From assembly GCF_038396675.1 (NCBI RefSeq), contig NC_088934.1, positions 43,130,001-43,194,000 of the forward strand: 64,000 bases of DNA, written 5' to 3'. A program made the position numbers and the translations under genes. This stretch comes from Hydra vulgaris (taxonomy: Eukaryota > Cnidaria > Hydrozoa > Anthoathecata > Hydridae). Below are positions 13,929-26,745 of the stretch, piece after piece. Numbering within the stretch: the stretch's first letter is position 1; each line of letters begins with the position of its first letter. The notes beneath the pieces were generated by a model. The model was not told where the DNA came from. It searched no databases and saw only the letters and a program-made list of their open reading frames with translations.

Positions 13929-13984
13929 TTTTTATGATTTCTGATGAGTCTTAATTGATGAAACTCAGTGTAAAATGATAAGAA
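13929..13984 (+). ncRNA. hammerhead ribozyme, type I, Penelope-element style
   Basis: The conserved core is complete: CTGATGA (13,941-13,947), a 3-bp stem II GTC/GAT with a TTAATT loop, and GAAAC (13,960-13,964). It continues into a two-base-pair stem III (AC/GT) closed by the pentaloop TCAGT. The predicted cleavage site is after the A at 13,972 (GUA). Stem I is formed by 13,929-13,940 with 13,973-13,984: eleven pairs including one G-U, and one G-G mismatch. Minimal stem II and III are characteristic of the hammerheads in Penelope-like retroelements. No Penelope reverse transcriptase is adjacent; a TA tract follows. The structural call comes directly from the sequence. Self-cleavage is inferred. 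Confidence 0.75.
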
Positions 13985-13986
13985 AC

Positions 13987-14862
<876 letters not shown>

Positions 14863-14863
14863 T

Positions 14864-14941
14864 TTAAAGGAATTTGATTGATTTGTTCTTAAGAAATACT
14901 TTTCAGTATTTCTTAAGAACAAATCAATCAAATTCCTTTAA
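14864..14941. repeat. perfect 36-bp hairpin
   Basis: Arms 14,864-14,899 and 14,906-14,941 are exact reverse complements around a 6-nt loop TTTTCA. The hairpin lies just beyond the 3' end (minus sense) of the LINE that follows. Confidence 0.9.
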
Positions 14942-14949
14942 GTAAGGTT

Positions 14950-16860
14950 ATTAATATAATTATACATAAAAACTAGGCGCTGATAAAAATTTATTTTGTA
15001 TACGTTCATCACATTCATATTTCTCATTAAGGGTTTAGTATGCTCCCCTCTTTTTTTATTTTTTTTAAGTTTTGATGGTTCTGTACCCCATGTAATGTTA
15101 GCATTGTTTAATGTAACAATGAAATAAAGAAAAGTATATTAACTTTAGACAAACTGTATTTATATATGGACGAACTCGGTACATTAGACCAATGGTTTTA
15201 CTAACTTTTGATTGTAAATATTTAATATGGGGAAGCCAAGATAAATTATTATCAACAAGTATTCCTAAAAGCTTTATATAATCTTGCTTTTTTATTTGTA
15301 TGTTATTTAAAAATAGGTCTGGTAATTTTAGGGGAAGATTTTCTTTTTTGCATTTTTTTATGAAATAAGGTATACTTTGTTTTTTCAACGTTTAATTAGA
15401 GTTTATTCGCCATAAACCAAAATTCATGTCTGCATAAAGTTGTTTGATACTATTGTTGGAAAGACATAGGTTTGTATCATCTGCAAACATAATTGGGTTT
15501 AACTTCATCGACGCATCATTAAAGTCATTTACATAAACTAAAAATAAGAAAGGACCAAGTATCAACCCTTGCGGTACTCCACGCGAGATTTTAAGTATTC
15601 CGTATTCTTAATTTAGAACAACTTTTCATCCAATAGTAGACCATAGTAATTACTTCATAATATTTCAACTTTTCCAACAAAATACAATGATCAACAGTGT
15701 CAAAAGCTTTTGAGAGATCGATAAATATACCTAAAACAAACTTTTTTTTTTAAAGCTTTTATTTATTTGATCAACTAATTCAATACAAGCATGTTCAATT
15801 GAATGATTTTTGTGAAATCCAAATTGTTTTGAATAAAAGAAACTGTTTTTAGTAAAATGATCAAAGATTCTGTTGTAAACTTCACACGTTCGAATATTTT
15901 TGAAAATACAGAAAGCACTGATATAGGCCTGTATTTGGAAAACGCTAGAATGACCATCACTTTTATAAATTGGAAATACTTTTGCTAATTTAAGTAGATC
16001 AGGAAATACCCCTTGATCTAAAGAAAGTTTTATTATATAAAACAACGGTTTACTAATAATTTTTTTATTTGGAATAAGTATATTTCTGGGTGTATCATTA
16101 AATCCCGGTGGTTTATTCTTCTTTAAAGAGGAAAAAGCCGTTTCAAATTTTTTTAACGTGAAGTCAAAATCATGCAATATTGTGCCATCTGATGGTTTTA
16201 GTTTTTAAAAGAATTATAGGTTGACGAGGTTGGTGTAATTTTGTCATCAATATCAAGTCCAACATTTGTAAAATGTTTATTAAACTCCTCAGATATTTGT
16301 TTAGGGCAAAATATATCAGTATTTTTGATATTGATTCTTTTTGGTAGCAAAGAAGTTTTATTTTTATTTTCTAATTTATTATTATCTAATTTACATTTAG
16401 TAATTTGTTTGCTGTAATATATTTTTTCAGTTTTTTTAAGAAGATTGATAGAAAAGTATTTGTATGTTTTATAATTATTTTCATTAACTGCGTTTTTATT
16501 TTTAAGAAATTTATTGCATAATTTTGGTTTGGTTTTAGAATATTTTATAATTGTTTTATCCATCCATGGATTAGCAAGTGTTTTTGTTTTTATATTAATT
16601 AATTTGGACACGCTATATTGAAAATCTCTTGAAATTTGTTTAAAAATAAATTACACGCTTCATTTGCATTTTGACGTTTATAAACGTCACTCAAATTTTC
16701 TTTATATGAGTTGTGAAATAGAATGTATTAAGAGTTGAAAGGTTACGTTTTTTTAAGCTTAAAATTTTAGGTTGATCCTCCGAAATAGCTGTAACATTTT
16801 TTATGTTAATATATACAATGTTACTTGTAAAATGTTTAAACAGATAATAGGTTATTAACT
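14950..16860 (-). pseudogene. non-LTR (CR1/Jockey-like) LINE ORF2, decayed
   Basis: A minus-strand LINE reverse transcriptase. The pre-RT linker is at 16,611-16,198 (IYYSKQITKCKLDNNK). The RT start is at 16,177-15,731 with KKNKPPGFNDTPRNIL, then QFGFHKNHSIEHACIEL. The IDLSKAFDTVDH block is at about 15,725-15,680. GVPQGLILGPFLFL is at about 15,580, and the catalytic FADDTNLCLSN is at about 15,500. The C-terminal part 15,388-15,098 continues with YIKLLGILVDNNLSW. An upstream extension to about 16,860 is visible in broken frames. Several stops and shifts inactivate it, but the catalytic FADD is kept. It is related to, but distinct from, the LINE inside the Transib element and the one at 39-40 kb. 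Confidence 0.85.
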
Positions 16861-17034
16861 CTTATATAGAATACCATTTCGTCATATAGTGTACAAGTCA
16901 TACGTTGAGTCATTTCAATTGAACTATTCAAATTTTAGTTAATTATTTATTAATATTAGTAAAGCATATTTAACATTAATTACTTAAACTTTTATATGAC
17001 GTATAAATGACCAGGCAGCATATCTGGTATCAAT

Positions 17035-17210
17035 GCATATACCCTAATCAAAAAACTTAGATCCTATAAGTCCCTAATCAAAGATCCTTAGATCCTATAA
17101 GTCCCTAATCAAAAAACTTAGATCCTATCGAAATTTTGGAACCAAAAAGTATCAGACTCGACACCTTTGATCATACCAAATTAGATCATATCACTTTTTG
17201 ATTAGGGGTA
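17035..17210. mobile_element. small MITE with an internal tandem repeat
   Basis: The left end ACCCTAATCAAAAA and the right end TTTTTGATTAGGGGT form an inverted repeat. Between them a unit of about 37 bp containing CTTAGATCCTATAAGTCCCT occurs nearly three times. No coding capacity. Confidence 0.55.
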
Positions 17211-17665
17211 AAAATAATTATCGAGTTTGATAAAGTTATTTACTTCATGTTTAGTTTTTTTATTTAAAGATATAGAAATACCAGGCGATTGATGGAAATG
17301 CAAAAGTCATAACGAAACACCCATTAAGACTTTATAGTTGTAAAAAAGAATTTTTTGTGCATTTTTGGATTATATAATATGGAACATACAAGTATCAAAT
17401 GCTAAAACTAGATGATTGATGAGCATTTTCCCATAAAACCTTTAATATTGTTGAATACGCACGAATAACTTACTAACGGTGAGTATTATCAAAGGTTAAA
17501 AAATTAACGTCACATTTACGTTGTCTTGTTAACAAATTAAGTCTACAAATTTAAAAACCTTTATTTACGTAATTAGTAAAAAAACTATAAAATTATGCTT
17601 TCGAATCATTTAAGTGAAACTTTAAAAAGAAATATATTTAGCTAAAATTGAAACTGATTGAAAGA

Positions 17666-18746
<1,081 letters not shown>

Positions 18747-18817
18747 TATTTAAATTTACTTTGTTCCATTTGTTTACTGTGGTGTTTTTTAAAAAGAGGC
18801 GTATGTGTTATTCTCAC

Positions 18818-18997
18818 CTGCAAAATCTTGGCTCCTTTAGATTTTCTCCTTACTCTCATCATTAAAATACTTTTTACCTTTTGTTTTGCAATTCCTTTAG
18901 CGGTGCTATGTGACAAATTATTCAGCCCTCTTGGAGTTACGTTAATAAGAAATAAAAAAATAACAAATATAATGTTTTGCATAAATTCAATTGCCAT
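18818..18997 (-). CDS. possible first exon of a secreted peptide gene
   Basis: On the minus strand an ATG at 18,997 opens 60 codons that start with a hydrophobic, signal-peptide-like stretch (QNIIFVIFLFLINVTP). A basic region follows (KQKVKS, RVRRKSKGAK). Codon 60 is CAG immediately followed by GTGAGA (18,817-18,812), a strong splice donor, so this may be a phase-0 first exon. The frame continues open to 18,581, overlapping the last exon of the Cys-rich gene on the other strand. No downstream exon was identified and no family is recognised, so it may be chance. Confidence 0.25.
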
Positions 18998-19116
18998 ATT
19001 TTTAACATAATTTTAATCAATTTTAAGAATTAGTGCGGAAAATTATTCGTTTGGCTAAAAATTAGTCTATCACATTTGTTTGAGCACTGAAAACATAACG
19101 CCGCATTATTGCCGAT

Positions 19117-19127
19117 ATATATACATA

Positions 19128-19213
<86 letters not shown>

Positions 19214-19244
19214 TATATATATATGTATACATATATATATATGT

Positions 19245-19330
<86 letters not shown>

Positions 19331-19363
19331 ATACATATATATATATATATGTATACATATATA

Positions 19364-19431
<68 letters not shown>

Positions 19432-19436
19432 ACATT
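19117..19436. repeat. long (TA)n microsatellite with GTATAC variants
   Basis: About 320 bp of TA with scattered ATGTATACAT variants. All long YI-repeat frames here are artefacts. Confidence 0.95.
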
Positions 19437-19477
19437 ATATGTATACATTGTTCTTAAAAGAACAGAGCAATTATGTA

Positions 19478-19615
19478 TTAGTAGAAAATCACTTAACAAA
19501 ATTTTTTTCCATTTAACACTGTGTTTCATCAACAAAGATTCATCAGATTTCTGATGAACCTTTGTTGATGAAACACAGTGTTAAATGGAAAAAAATTTTG
19601 TTAAGTGATTTTCTA

Positions 19616-19620
<5 letters not shown>
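19478..19620. ncRNA. palindrome with two opposed hammerhead-ribozyme cores
   Basis: A 143-bp nearly perfect palindrome sits between two TA tracts. On the plus strand it has CTGATGA (19,551-19,557), a stem II region ACC...GAT, GAAAC (19,570-19,574), the pentaloop ACAGT and a GTT cleavage site after 19,582. On the minus strand the mirror core has CTGATGA (19,546-19,540), a proper 3-bp ATC/GAT stem II with a TTTGTT loop, and GAAAC (19,527-19,523). The two CTGATGA motifs are only 4 bp apart. Stem I of each copy is reduced to four pairs (ATTT/AAAT). The bases are close to those of the complete ribozyme at 13.9 kb, so this looks like an inverted duplication of the same Penelope-type motif. Confidence 0.6.
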
Positions 19621-20060
<440 letters not shown>

Positions 20061-20539
20061 TGTTACACTGTCATTTTTTACCATTTTTGTTTAGATGAAA
20101 GAAAGAAATAAAAAAGATAATTCCCACAAAGCACAAGTTTTTTCTTAATAAACAAGTAAAAGTTGTAACAAAAGATAAATTTTGAAATATATATTTACTT
20201 GAAATTGTATTTTCCAAATGAAGTTATTCTTATGTCGTATACCTTAAACTTAGTTATTTTAGTGTCAAGAAAGAACTAATGTTAAACTTTACAAAATAAC
20301 AACAAAAGGGTTGATTATCATTCTGATTACCATTGCTAGCCATTGAGCTAAATAACTAATTATACGTTTAATAAACTCTGATAGTTGGAATTAATAATCT
20401 AATAGTCGGATTAGTTTGGTTTACCTTAACTAAACACATTCTATTGTGAACAACCCTTTTCTTTCTAGGTTTTGAACCCAAACCTGTTGTTTTTCTAGCT
20501 GCAAATATGGCAAACATTTATATAATTAAAATAATACAA
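20061..20539. other. intergenic, no gene seen
   Basis: AT-rich, without a recognisable feature. Confidence 0.5.
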
Positions 20540-21030
20540 TGAACGCTCTATGTAAGCAACTCATTTGAACCAATTTCAAATAAAAATGTTCTTATTGGGA
20601 AAAGTTGCTTATAGGCAAAAAAGGAGTATAAAAATACTTAAAGTCAAGAAAATATTTTTATTTATTTCTTTTACAAACTAATAAATTCAGTTTTTTTTGA
20701 AAAAGATAACATTTTACTATTATCATCATATAAGCCTAGTTATTAATTATATATATATTTTTTTAAATTAAACAATCAAAATATAATAAATCTGTCGTTT
20801 AGTACAGCACTAATAGCCTAAACAAACAAAAACAATAACATATATTTGTTCATGATAATGAACAAATATATGAATTGTAAATGATACACCCAGAAATATA
20901 CTTTTTCTCTTATTTTTAGTAACAAAATAACCTAATTGCAGGGTAAATCATCTAATGGAGTAGTTTCACTTTCTACTTGGGGATTTTCTTCAAGGTTAAA
21001 TGAATAATTTGCCTCGTCTTTTCCACTTGT

Positions 21031-22281
21031 CTACTTCATAATTTTAGTATCTGCTAAATTACAATCATTAAATATCGAATTATACAATCTTGCCAAGAGA
21101 ATATCATCTTCTTCTGAAAAGTGATCGGAAGGAAAGTTGTATTTAATTTCATCACTTGACAAAAAATGATGTTTAAATGAATTTTGTATAACTGACACTG
21201 GAATTTCATTCCATGCCTGCACCACTAAGTAAATAACATCATTCAAGTTTATATTTTTCTGTGCTGAAACTGTTCCATCTTCTGCACTTAAGGCTCCAAG
21301 ACATGCAAATAGATGTTTGCGATGGCGTTGTTTTAGTGATTTTATCACACTTTGATCTAATGGTTGCAATAATGGTGAGTCATTAAGGGGAAAGAACATA
21401 ACTTTGAAAATCGGGTTACCAGTAAAATTATTTTCAGACACAAGGCAAGTTGCATTATTTATTAAGAGAAGGGCTTTTACTGGAAGATTTTTAGATTCAA
21501 AGTGTCGAGTAACTGAAGGTATGAATATATCATTATACCAGTCACTAAAAAGTGTATAAGTTTGCCAAGCATTTTTGGATAATTTTTAATATACTGGCAA
21601 ATATATACTTTTGAAGCAACAAGAAAATTTCGATTTCCTTATCATCATCAAATTTAATTTATGTGTACCTGTAGCGTTTACGCATCGCATAATTGTTACT
21701 CTTTCCTTCATTGCCTTTCTTCCAGCAGCGGTTTTTTCAAAATTTGTAACGTTAATTTTATTGGGCAACCTTTTATAGATAAAACTAGGTTCGTCGCAAA
21801 CATATATTTGTTCAGGCAAAAAACCATTTTCAGCAATATAATTTTTAAATTTATTTTTAAATGAAATTGCTAGTTCCACCTTGCAAGACATACTCTCTCT
21901 ACAAACCAACAAAATCCGTATACCGTGGTATTTTTTAAATTTCGTTAACCATCCATCACTTGTTACAAATGTTTCAGGTCCATTATTTAATCTATTTACT
22001 TCAAGTGCTCTTAATTTTATCATTTCTTTTGTAACTAAATTGTTTAAATATCGCCGCAAGAAAACACTGTATCGCCGCAAGAAAACACTGTATTGCCGCA
22101 AGAAAACACTGTATCGCCGCAAGAAAACACTGAACTCTGATTCACATACGTTTTGAATGCTTCTTCTTTCTTTATTTTCTTTTACTCTACTTATTGTAGA
22201 TTTAGCCACTTCGTTACCAATGTCCTTTGTTTTCTTATCATTTTCAATGTCCTTTAAAATAGATATTTTACCATTTAACAA
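21031..22281 (-). pseudogene. pogo/Tigger (jerky-like) transposase, DDE_1
   Basis: The minus frame 22,281-21,586 (231 codons) starts inside the N-terminal helix-turn-helix region (ISILKDIENDKKTKDIGNEV). It passes through the CENP-B-type second DNA-binding domain (SDGWLTKFKKYHGI) and enters the DDE_1 core at VCDEPSFIYKRLPNK, which carries the first catalytic Asp. After a gap with stops the core resumes at 21,441-21,031 with LLLINNATC and then PLLQPLDQSVIKSLKQR. The second catalytic position, normally LLLDNAP, is Asn here. The CENP-B region is split by four copies of a 21-bp unit. The gene is inactive. Confidence 0.85.
22049..22132. repeat. 21-bp minisatellite, four units, in the pogo transposase
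   Basis: Four consecutive units of TATCGCCGCAAGAAAACACT plus G, one with a C-to-T change. On the minus strand they read as a 7-residue repeat (FLRRYSV) in phase with the transposase frame, so the expansion did not shift the frame. Confidence 0.9.
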
Positions 22282-22706
22282 AATTTAACGTCTTTTTTTT
22301 TTTCTGATTCATACTTTATGGTTAAATTTAAAGCACAAAAATTTTAATTTATTAATTAACAGAAAATAACAGAATTCAAGTAACTGCTCTGTTTAACAGA
22401 AATTCCCTTCAAAACTGGCAGCACAAAACACAAACATATTCCAATAACAGAATTTTTTACAATTTGAGGTTATGTTATTATGAACAGCTAATTTTACTTC
22501 TAAATTAATCTAAACTTAACTCAAATATTTAGCTTTACAAAAATAAGTTGCTTAATCAGAACAGTTGAACTAAAAAAAATTTCTTATATAGAGATTACTT
22601 ATAGAGAGGTAGTTATGAAGTAGTTGTATATGAAGTAAATGTATAGAGGTTGCTTATTAAGAATGTTACTTATAGAGAGGTTGCTTAAAAGCAAATCTCT
22701 ACATTA

Positions 22707-22744
22707 CACAGTGGGCCAGAATGCACTTTTACTGGACAAAATTC
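22707..22744 (+). promoter_or_regulatory. Transib left end: heptamer, 22-bp spacer, nonamer-like
   Basis: CACAGTG (22,707-22,713) equals the consensus heptamer of V(D)J recombination signals. After a 22-bp spacer comes ACAAAATTC (22,736-22,744), matching the consensus nonamer ACAAAAACC at 7 of 9 positions. This is the terminal sequence the transposase would bind. The nonamer equivalence is inference. Confidence 0.65.
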
Positions 22745-22753
22745 ATAACTAAT

Positions 22754-24022
22754 AGAGTATTTAATTATTTTAGTTTAAATAATTTATTATACAACAATCA
22801 GTTTGGCTTTAAGAAGAATAACTCAACCGAGCATGCAATTATTCAGTTGGTACGTGAGATTTCCAATTCTTTTGAAAAATCTCAATTTACATTAGGAATT
22901 TTTATCGATCTTTCAAAAGCATTTGATACTGTGGATCATGATATTTTACTTTATAAACTTAATTATTACGGAATAAATGAAAGAGTTAGTAAATGGTTTC
23001 AAAGTTATTTATCCAACAGAAAACAATTTGTTTCTTGTAATGATCTTAATCATACACAGTTTTTAAATGTTTCCTGTGGTGTTCCGCAAGGTTCCATCTT
23101 AGGCCCTCTTTTGTTCTTAATATATATCAACGACTTGCATAAAGCATCAAATCTTCTAAGTATTATGTTTGCTGATGACATAAACTTATTTCTATCTAAC
23201 AGTGACATCTACCTACTATTCTCCGTTATGAACAAAGAACTTCAAAACATATCTAAATGGTTTAAAAGTAACAAATTAACATTAAATGTAAACAAAACAA
23301 AATGGATTTTTTTCCACCCGCTCTCCAAAAAACGTTCTCTACCCCAAAATTTACCAAAAATTTTTATTGACCATAATGAAATAAAAAGAGATTCTGTAAC
23401 TAAATACCTGGGGGTTTTCATTGACGAGAACATCACATGGAAACATCATATTAACTATGTCTGCTCGAAAGTTTCAAAAAGTATTGGAATTCTATATAAG
23501 GCGCGTACTCATTTAGATAAAAATAATTTAACTAAACTTTATTATTCTTTTATTCATAGTTATATAAGTTATGGAATTATTGCCTGGGGTAGTACTGATC
23601 AAAGTAAGTTACAATGTCTCCATCGCCGTCAGAAACATGCGATCCGTGTAATTAATTTTGCGGATCGGTTCTCAAATTCCTCAATATTTTTCAATCAAAT
23701 GAAAATCCTCAATGTTTATAAACAAAACGTATATAAAAATTTATCTTTTGTTTATATGTGGAAGTATGATTTATCTCCTTTAATTTTTAAAGACCTTTTT
23801 ATTTTGAAACCTCTAAGCAAGTTTAACATGAGGAATAATAACTATTTAAATAAACCACTCTGTCGAACAAAGTTCAATCAATTCTGTATCACTTATCGTG
23901 CAGCTCATCTCTGGAACAAAATTATTTTGCCTAACTTCGGCTTACCCCTAACTTATTCTGTTTTTAAAATTAAATTAAAAGATCTCATTCTCTCTATTGA
24001 AAATATCTTAGAATATTTTTAA
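22754..24022 (+). pseudogene. 5'-truncated non-LTR LINE reverse transcriptase
   Basis: An uninterrupted plus-strand frame (about 433 codons when read from 22,721, of which the first ten or so are Transib sequence) encodes the RT of a CR1/Jockey-like LINE. It starts in the middle of the RT domain, with QFGFKKNNSTEHAI, IDLSKAFDTVDHDILL, GVPQGSILGPLLFLIYINDL and the catalytic FADDINLF. The thumb and C-terminal region follow with KYLGVFIDENITWKHHI and HRRQKHAIRVINFADR. The endonuclease and first ORF are missing, as expected for 5' truncation during target-primed reverse transcription. The open frame suggests recent insertion. A 3' tail with a GATCATTTGATC palindrome runs to an A-rich terminus at 24,300-24,326. 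Confidence 0.92.
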
Positions 24023-24327
24023 TTTGTCTTATGATATATAATAATTTTGAAATGTATGTTCAATCTTTGTTTTATACTTGTTGACAATTTGTTTCTATTT
24101 ATCTAAGTACTATTTTAATATTTTTATGTTAATTTTTTACGTTCTCTTATTGTAAAAAGGCGTTTTTATAATACTTTATGTACTCTGTTTTGTAAAAGGC
24201 TCCTGACGATAAGATCATTTGATCTTCTTTTAGAAGCCTTGTTTGTATTTGAAAAAAATATGTAATTTATATATATTACGTCAAATGTAAACAAAAACTT
24301 ACGAAAAAAATAAAAAAAATAAAAAAA
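22754..24327 (+). mobile_element. LINE insertion nested in Transib
   Basis: Begins at about 22,754, where the RT frame takes over from Transib sequence. It ends in an A-rich (TAAAAAAA)-type tail at about 24,326. AACTAAT precedes it (22,747-22,753) and recurs at the A-rich end, a plausible 7-bp target duplication. Confidence 0.75.
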
Positions 24328-24765
24328 ACTAATTTAATATTAGAGCTATATTCACTAAAATTAGTATGAGTACTAATATGATGTCTGCGCTTTTTATGAA
24401 GGTAATATTTTTTTATTTCGTTGCTATGGATACCTTTATTTTGCTTAGCAACAACCTACTTTTGTTATCTGCAGATATTTTATAAGTGCTATATTCACTA
24501 AATTTGGCATGAGTACCAATATGAGATCACACTTCTTACAAAAGTGATAATTTTTTAAATTTAGTTGTTATGGATACTTATATTGCTTAGTTACCGGAAC
24601 TTTCCTTAGTTACAAAGTGGTAAATTGATATTTGAATATCTTATCGGATTTTTGACCCACCTATATCGAATAAAAATTGAGTATTTAGGTAAATAATGTT
24701 TTAGGAATAATAAAAGCAAAAAATAGTGCAATTAAACGTTATCAATTTTAAATTACATCAAAAAA
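24328..24765. other. Transib 3' non-coding region with repeated motifs
   Basis: An imperfect tandem duplication with a unit of about 140 bp (24,339-24,470 and 24,480-24,600). Each unit holds GTTGCTATGGATAC or GTTGTTATGGATAC (24,420-24,433 and 24,564-24,577). Inverted relatives lie on the other side of the gene at 26,954-26,967 and 27,100-27,112, making them subterminal inverted motifs of the element. Confidence 0.65.
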
Positions 24766-26745
24766 TTATAAAACAATAATATCGTTTGAAGATTGTTTAA
24801 GTAATTGTAAAACATCTGAAGGAAATGCTTTATGATTTGTTTGGTGTGATGTTGATTTACGCAATGATGAAATAACAGGATCACTGGAAACTAGGAGTCT
24901 ATTGATAAGATCAGTATTTGTTGCTTTTCTGGATGTTTTTCGGCTGAAATTTTCGCGATAAGATTTAAAGTCTTTATTTCTAGCCTCTTGAGCTTCCTCT
25001 GACATAAGTCCGATGGGTAATGTAAGGCTTTTAATTATGTCATGTCCATGTATCAATACTTTGTGAACTGATTGAGCCATGTAATACCATGGATAAAGGG
25101 ACACATATAGTCTAAAAGTGTCAAAACAATAATCCTTGAACTTTAAGCAGTCTATTTCATATCCTGAAGAGAGCGTTACCAAGATAATGTAAAATCTGAA
25201 TATAAGGTTTTGGTCAATACCCAGAATTTCAGCTGTTTGTTCATATGCTGCAAAAGCAGGCCTTGAGGTATTGCCATCGTTACTTGTTCCAGAACCACCA
25301 CTTTTAGGGAAATCAACAACAAGTCCCATTTTGTTCATAAAATCAGTCTGAATCTTTTGTTTAGCTACAGATGCCTTTTCTTTGTGTTCTTTAGATCTTG
25401 CTTGCCACTTTCTTGTTTCTTTTTTATATGCAATGTGCAATAACATCTCAAAAAATCGAATCCATGCATGAAGACTGGAAAGACCATATTTGAACTCTCT
25501 GTTAGTATAATCTATATTAAGGATATCAAGACTATTCATATTTTTTGGAGAGACACCACACACTGAACAGCATTGGTATGAGTTATTTTTTTCAGATAAT
25601 ATTGTTTGAACCTTCCCATCAATCATTGTAAGTTCAATAATACAATTCACTTCAATAGAAGATCCGCAAACCTCTAATAAAATCATACCCAAGCTTTCTA
25701 TCTCACTTTTAATGTACTGATCTTCTTCAATCACAGATTCCTTGGATTCCATTTTGTATGCAAATCTTATGGGTCTACAATAGGCTGTGGAGGACGACTT
25801 TTGATTTCTCCAAATAGGCACCTTTTCGTTGCTGTTGTTAAATCCAGTCAAATCCAATGGGACAAGACAAGTAATAAATAATGATTCTTCACGCTTTAAA
25901 TCTCTGTTAATGTCGGGTTCTGATAAAAATTGTTTATAAATGCTTTGGCCAGTAGCACCATCAAAACCAGCCTTACACGTTAGTGTCATTGTTTTTATTG
26001 CTTTGTCGTTCAATATCAAGTGCCTTAGCACAGGTTCCTGAACTGCACAGATTCTTTGCAAAGTATGAGTCATTAAATCTTTTAAAGGAACTGAAGCTGA
26101 ATAGTCCTCCACTGTTATGTTTGCAGGATAACATTTCAATTTTGCATCTCTGACATCATTGTAAGCGGGGTAGATGTTATATTCTTTCTTCAAGGCTCCG
26201 CTTCTAATCAATTGATAGGAAGCTTTTGTCAGACTTGCATCAATTATTAAAGCCAGTGCTTCGTCTGCTGAATATTTAGTTGCTTTATCTGTATTTGATA
26301 TATTTAAAACATTCTTGGCAGCAATAACAACAGATTCATCTCTAAATTTTTTATTAGCAGCAAAAAATAATTCATTGGATGAATGAGATTCAATTAAACA
26401 AGATACACGCCGTTTTTTAGTTTTATTAGAACTATTATCAAATGCAACTGGTTTTTGACCACGTCTACTTGCAGTTGGTTCATTGTCTTTTTTTCTGACA
26501 ATTAAATATTCATTAAGTCAGTTCACAAACTTCTTTTCAAAATTTTTCACGGTATAGTTTGCAGATTTCCACTTTTTTTTATACAAGTAAACAAATCGTT
26601 GAACAGCATGTCTAAAATCAACGTCTTTAAAATCAGCAAATTTTGGCTGAATAAATTTTAATATATCTTCAGTAATATTTTGTTTTGAAATACTAAGATT
26701 GTTTTTTTGGAGAAAATTATGAATGTCTAAGTTTAACAAAACCAT
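24766..26745 (-). pseudogene. Transib transposase (RAG1 core homologue), one in-frame TGA
   Basis: A 660-codon minus-strand frame is interrupted only by TGA at 26,518-26,520 (codon 76); codons 77-659 are open. The family cuts DNA at CACWRTG-type ends by a hairpin mechanism and is the ancestor of RAG1. Residues that line up with RAG1 are visible. A first catalytic Asp lies in KAGFDGATGQSIYKQ (codon 262). A second lies in TMIDGKVQTIL (codon 376). The Glu lies in SEEAQEARNKDF (codon 587), matching the E962 context of RAG1. The zinc ligands are also kept: CSVC (393/396) and HKVLIH (561/566). The motifs GTSNDGNT and LYPWYYMAQSVHK are typical of Transib. Whether the TGA is a mutation or marks a downstream start (next Met at 26,211, too late for the N-terminus) is unclear. 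Confidence 0.93.

Larger units (their letters stand above)
20560..22701 (-). mobile_element. pogo/Tigger-type DNA transposon
   Basis: The extent is set by subterminal motifs of Tigger type. CTCTATGTAAGCAACT lies at the left (about 20,546). Several copies of AGAGGTTGCTTA or TTATAGAGAGG lie at the right (22,600-22,690). The transposase lies between them on the minus strand. The Transib element sits exactly at the right margin and may have landed in this element's terminal repeat. Precise ends were not determined. Confidence 0.6.

Noticed and set aside
18828-19010. A plus-strand 60-codon hydrophobic frame
   Set aside because: It is the complement of the better-supported minus-strand exon candidate and has no splice or family support.
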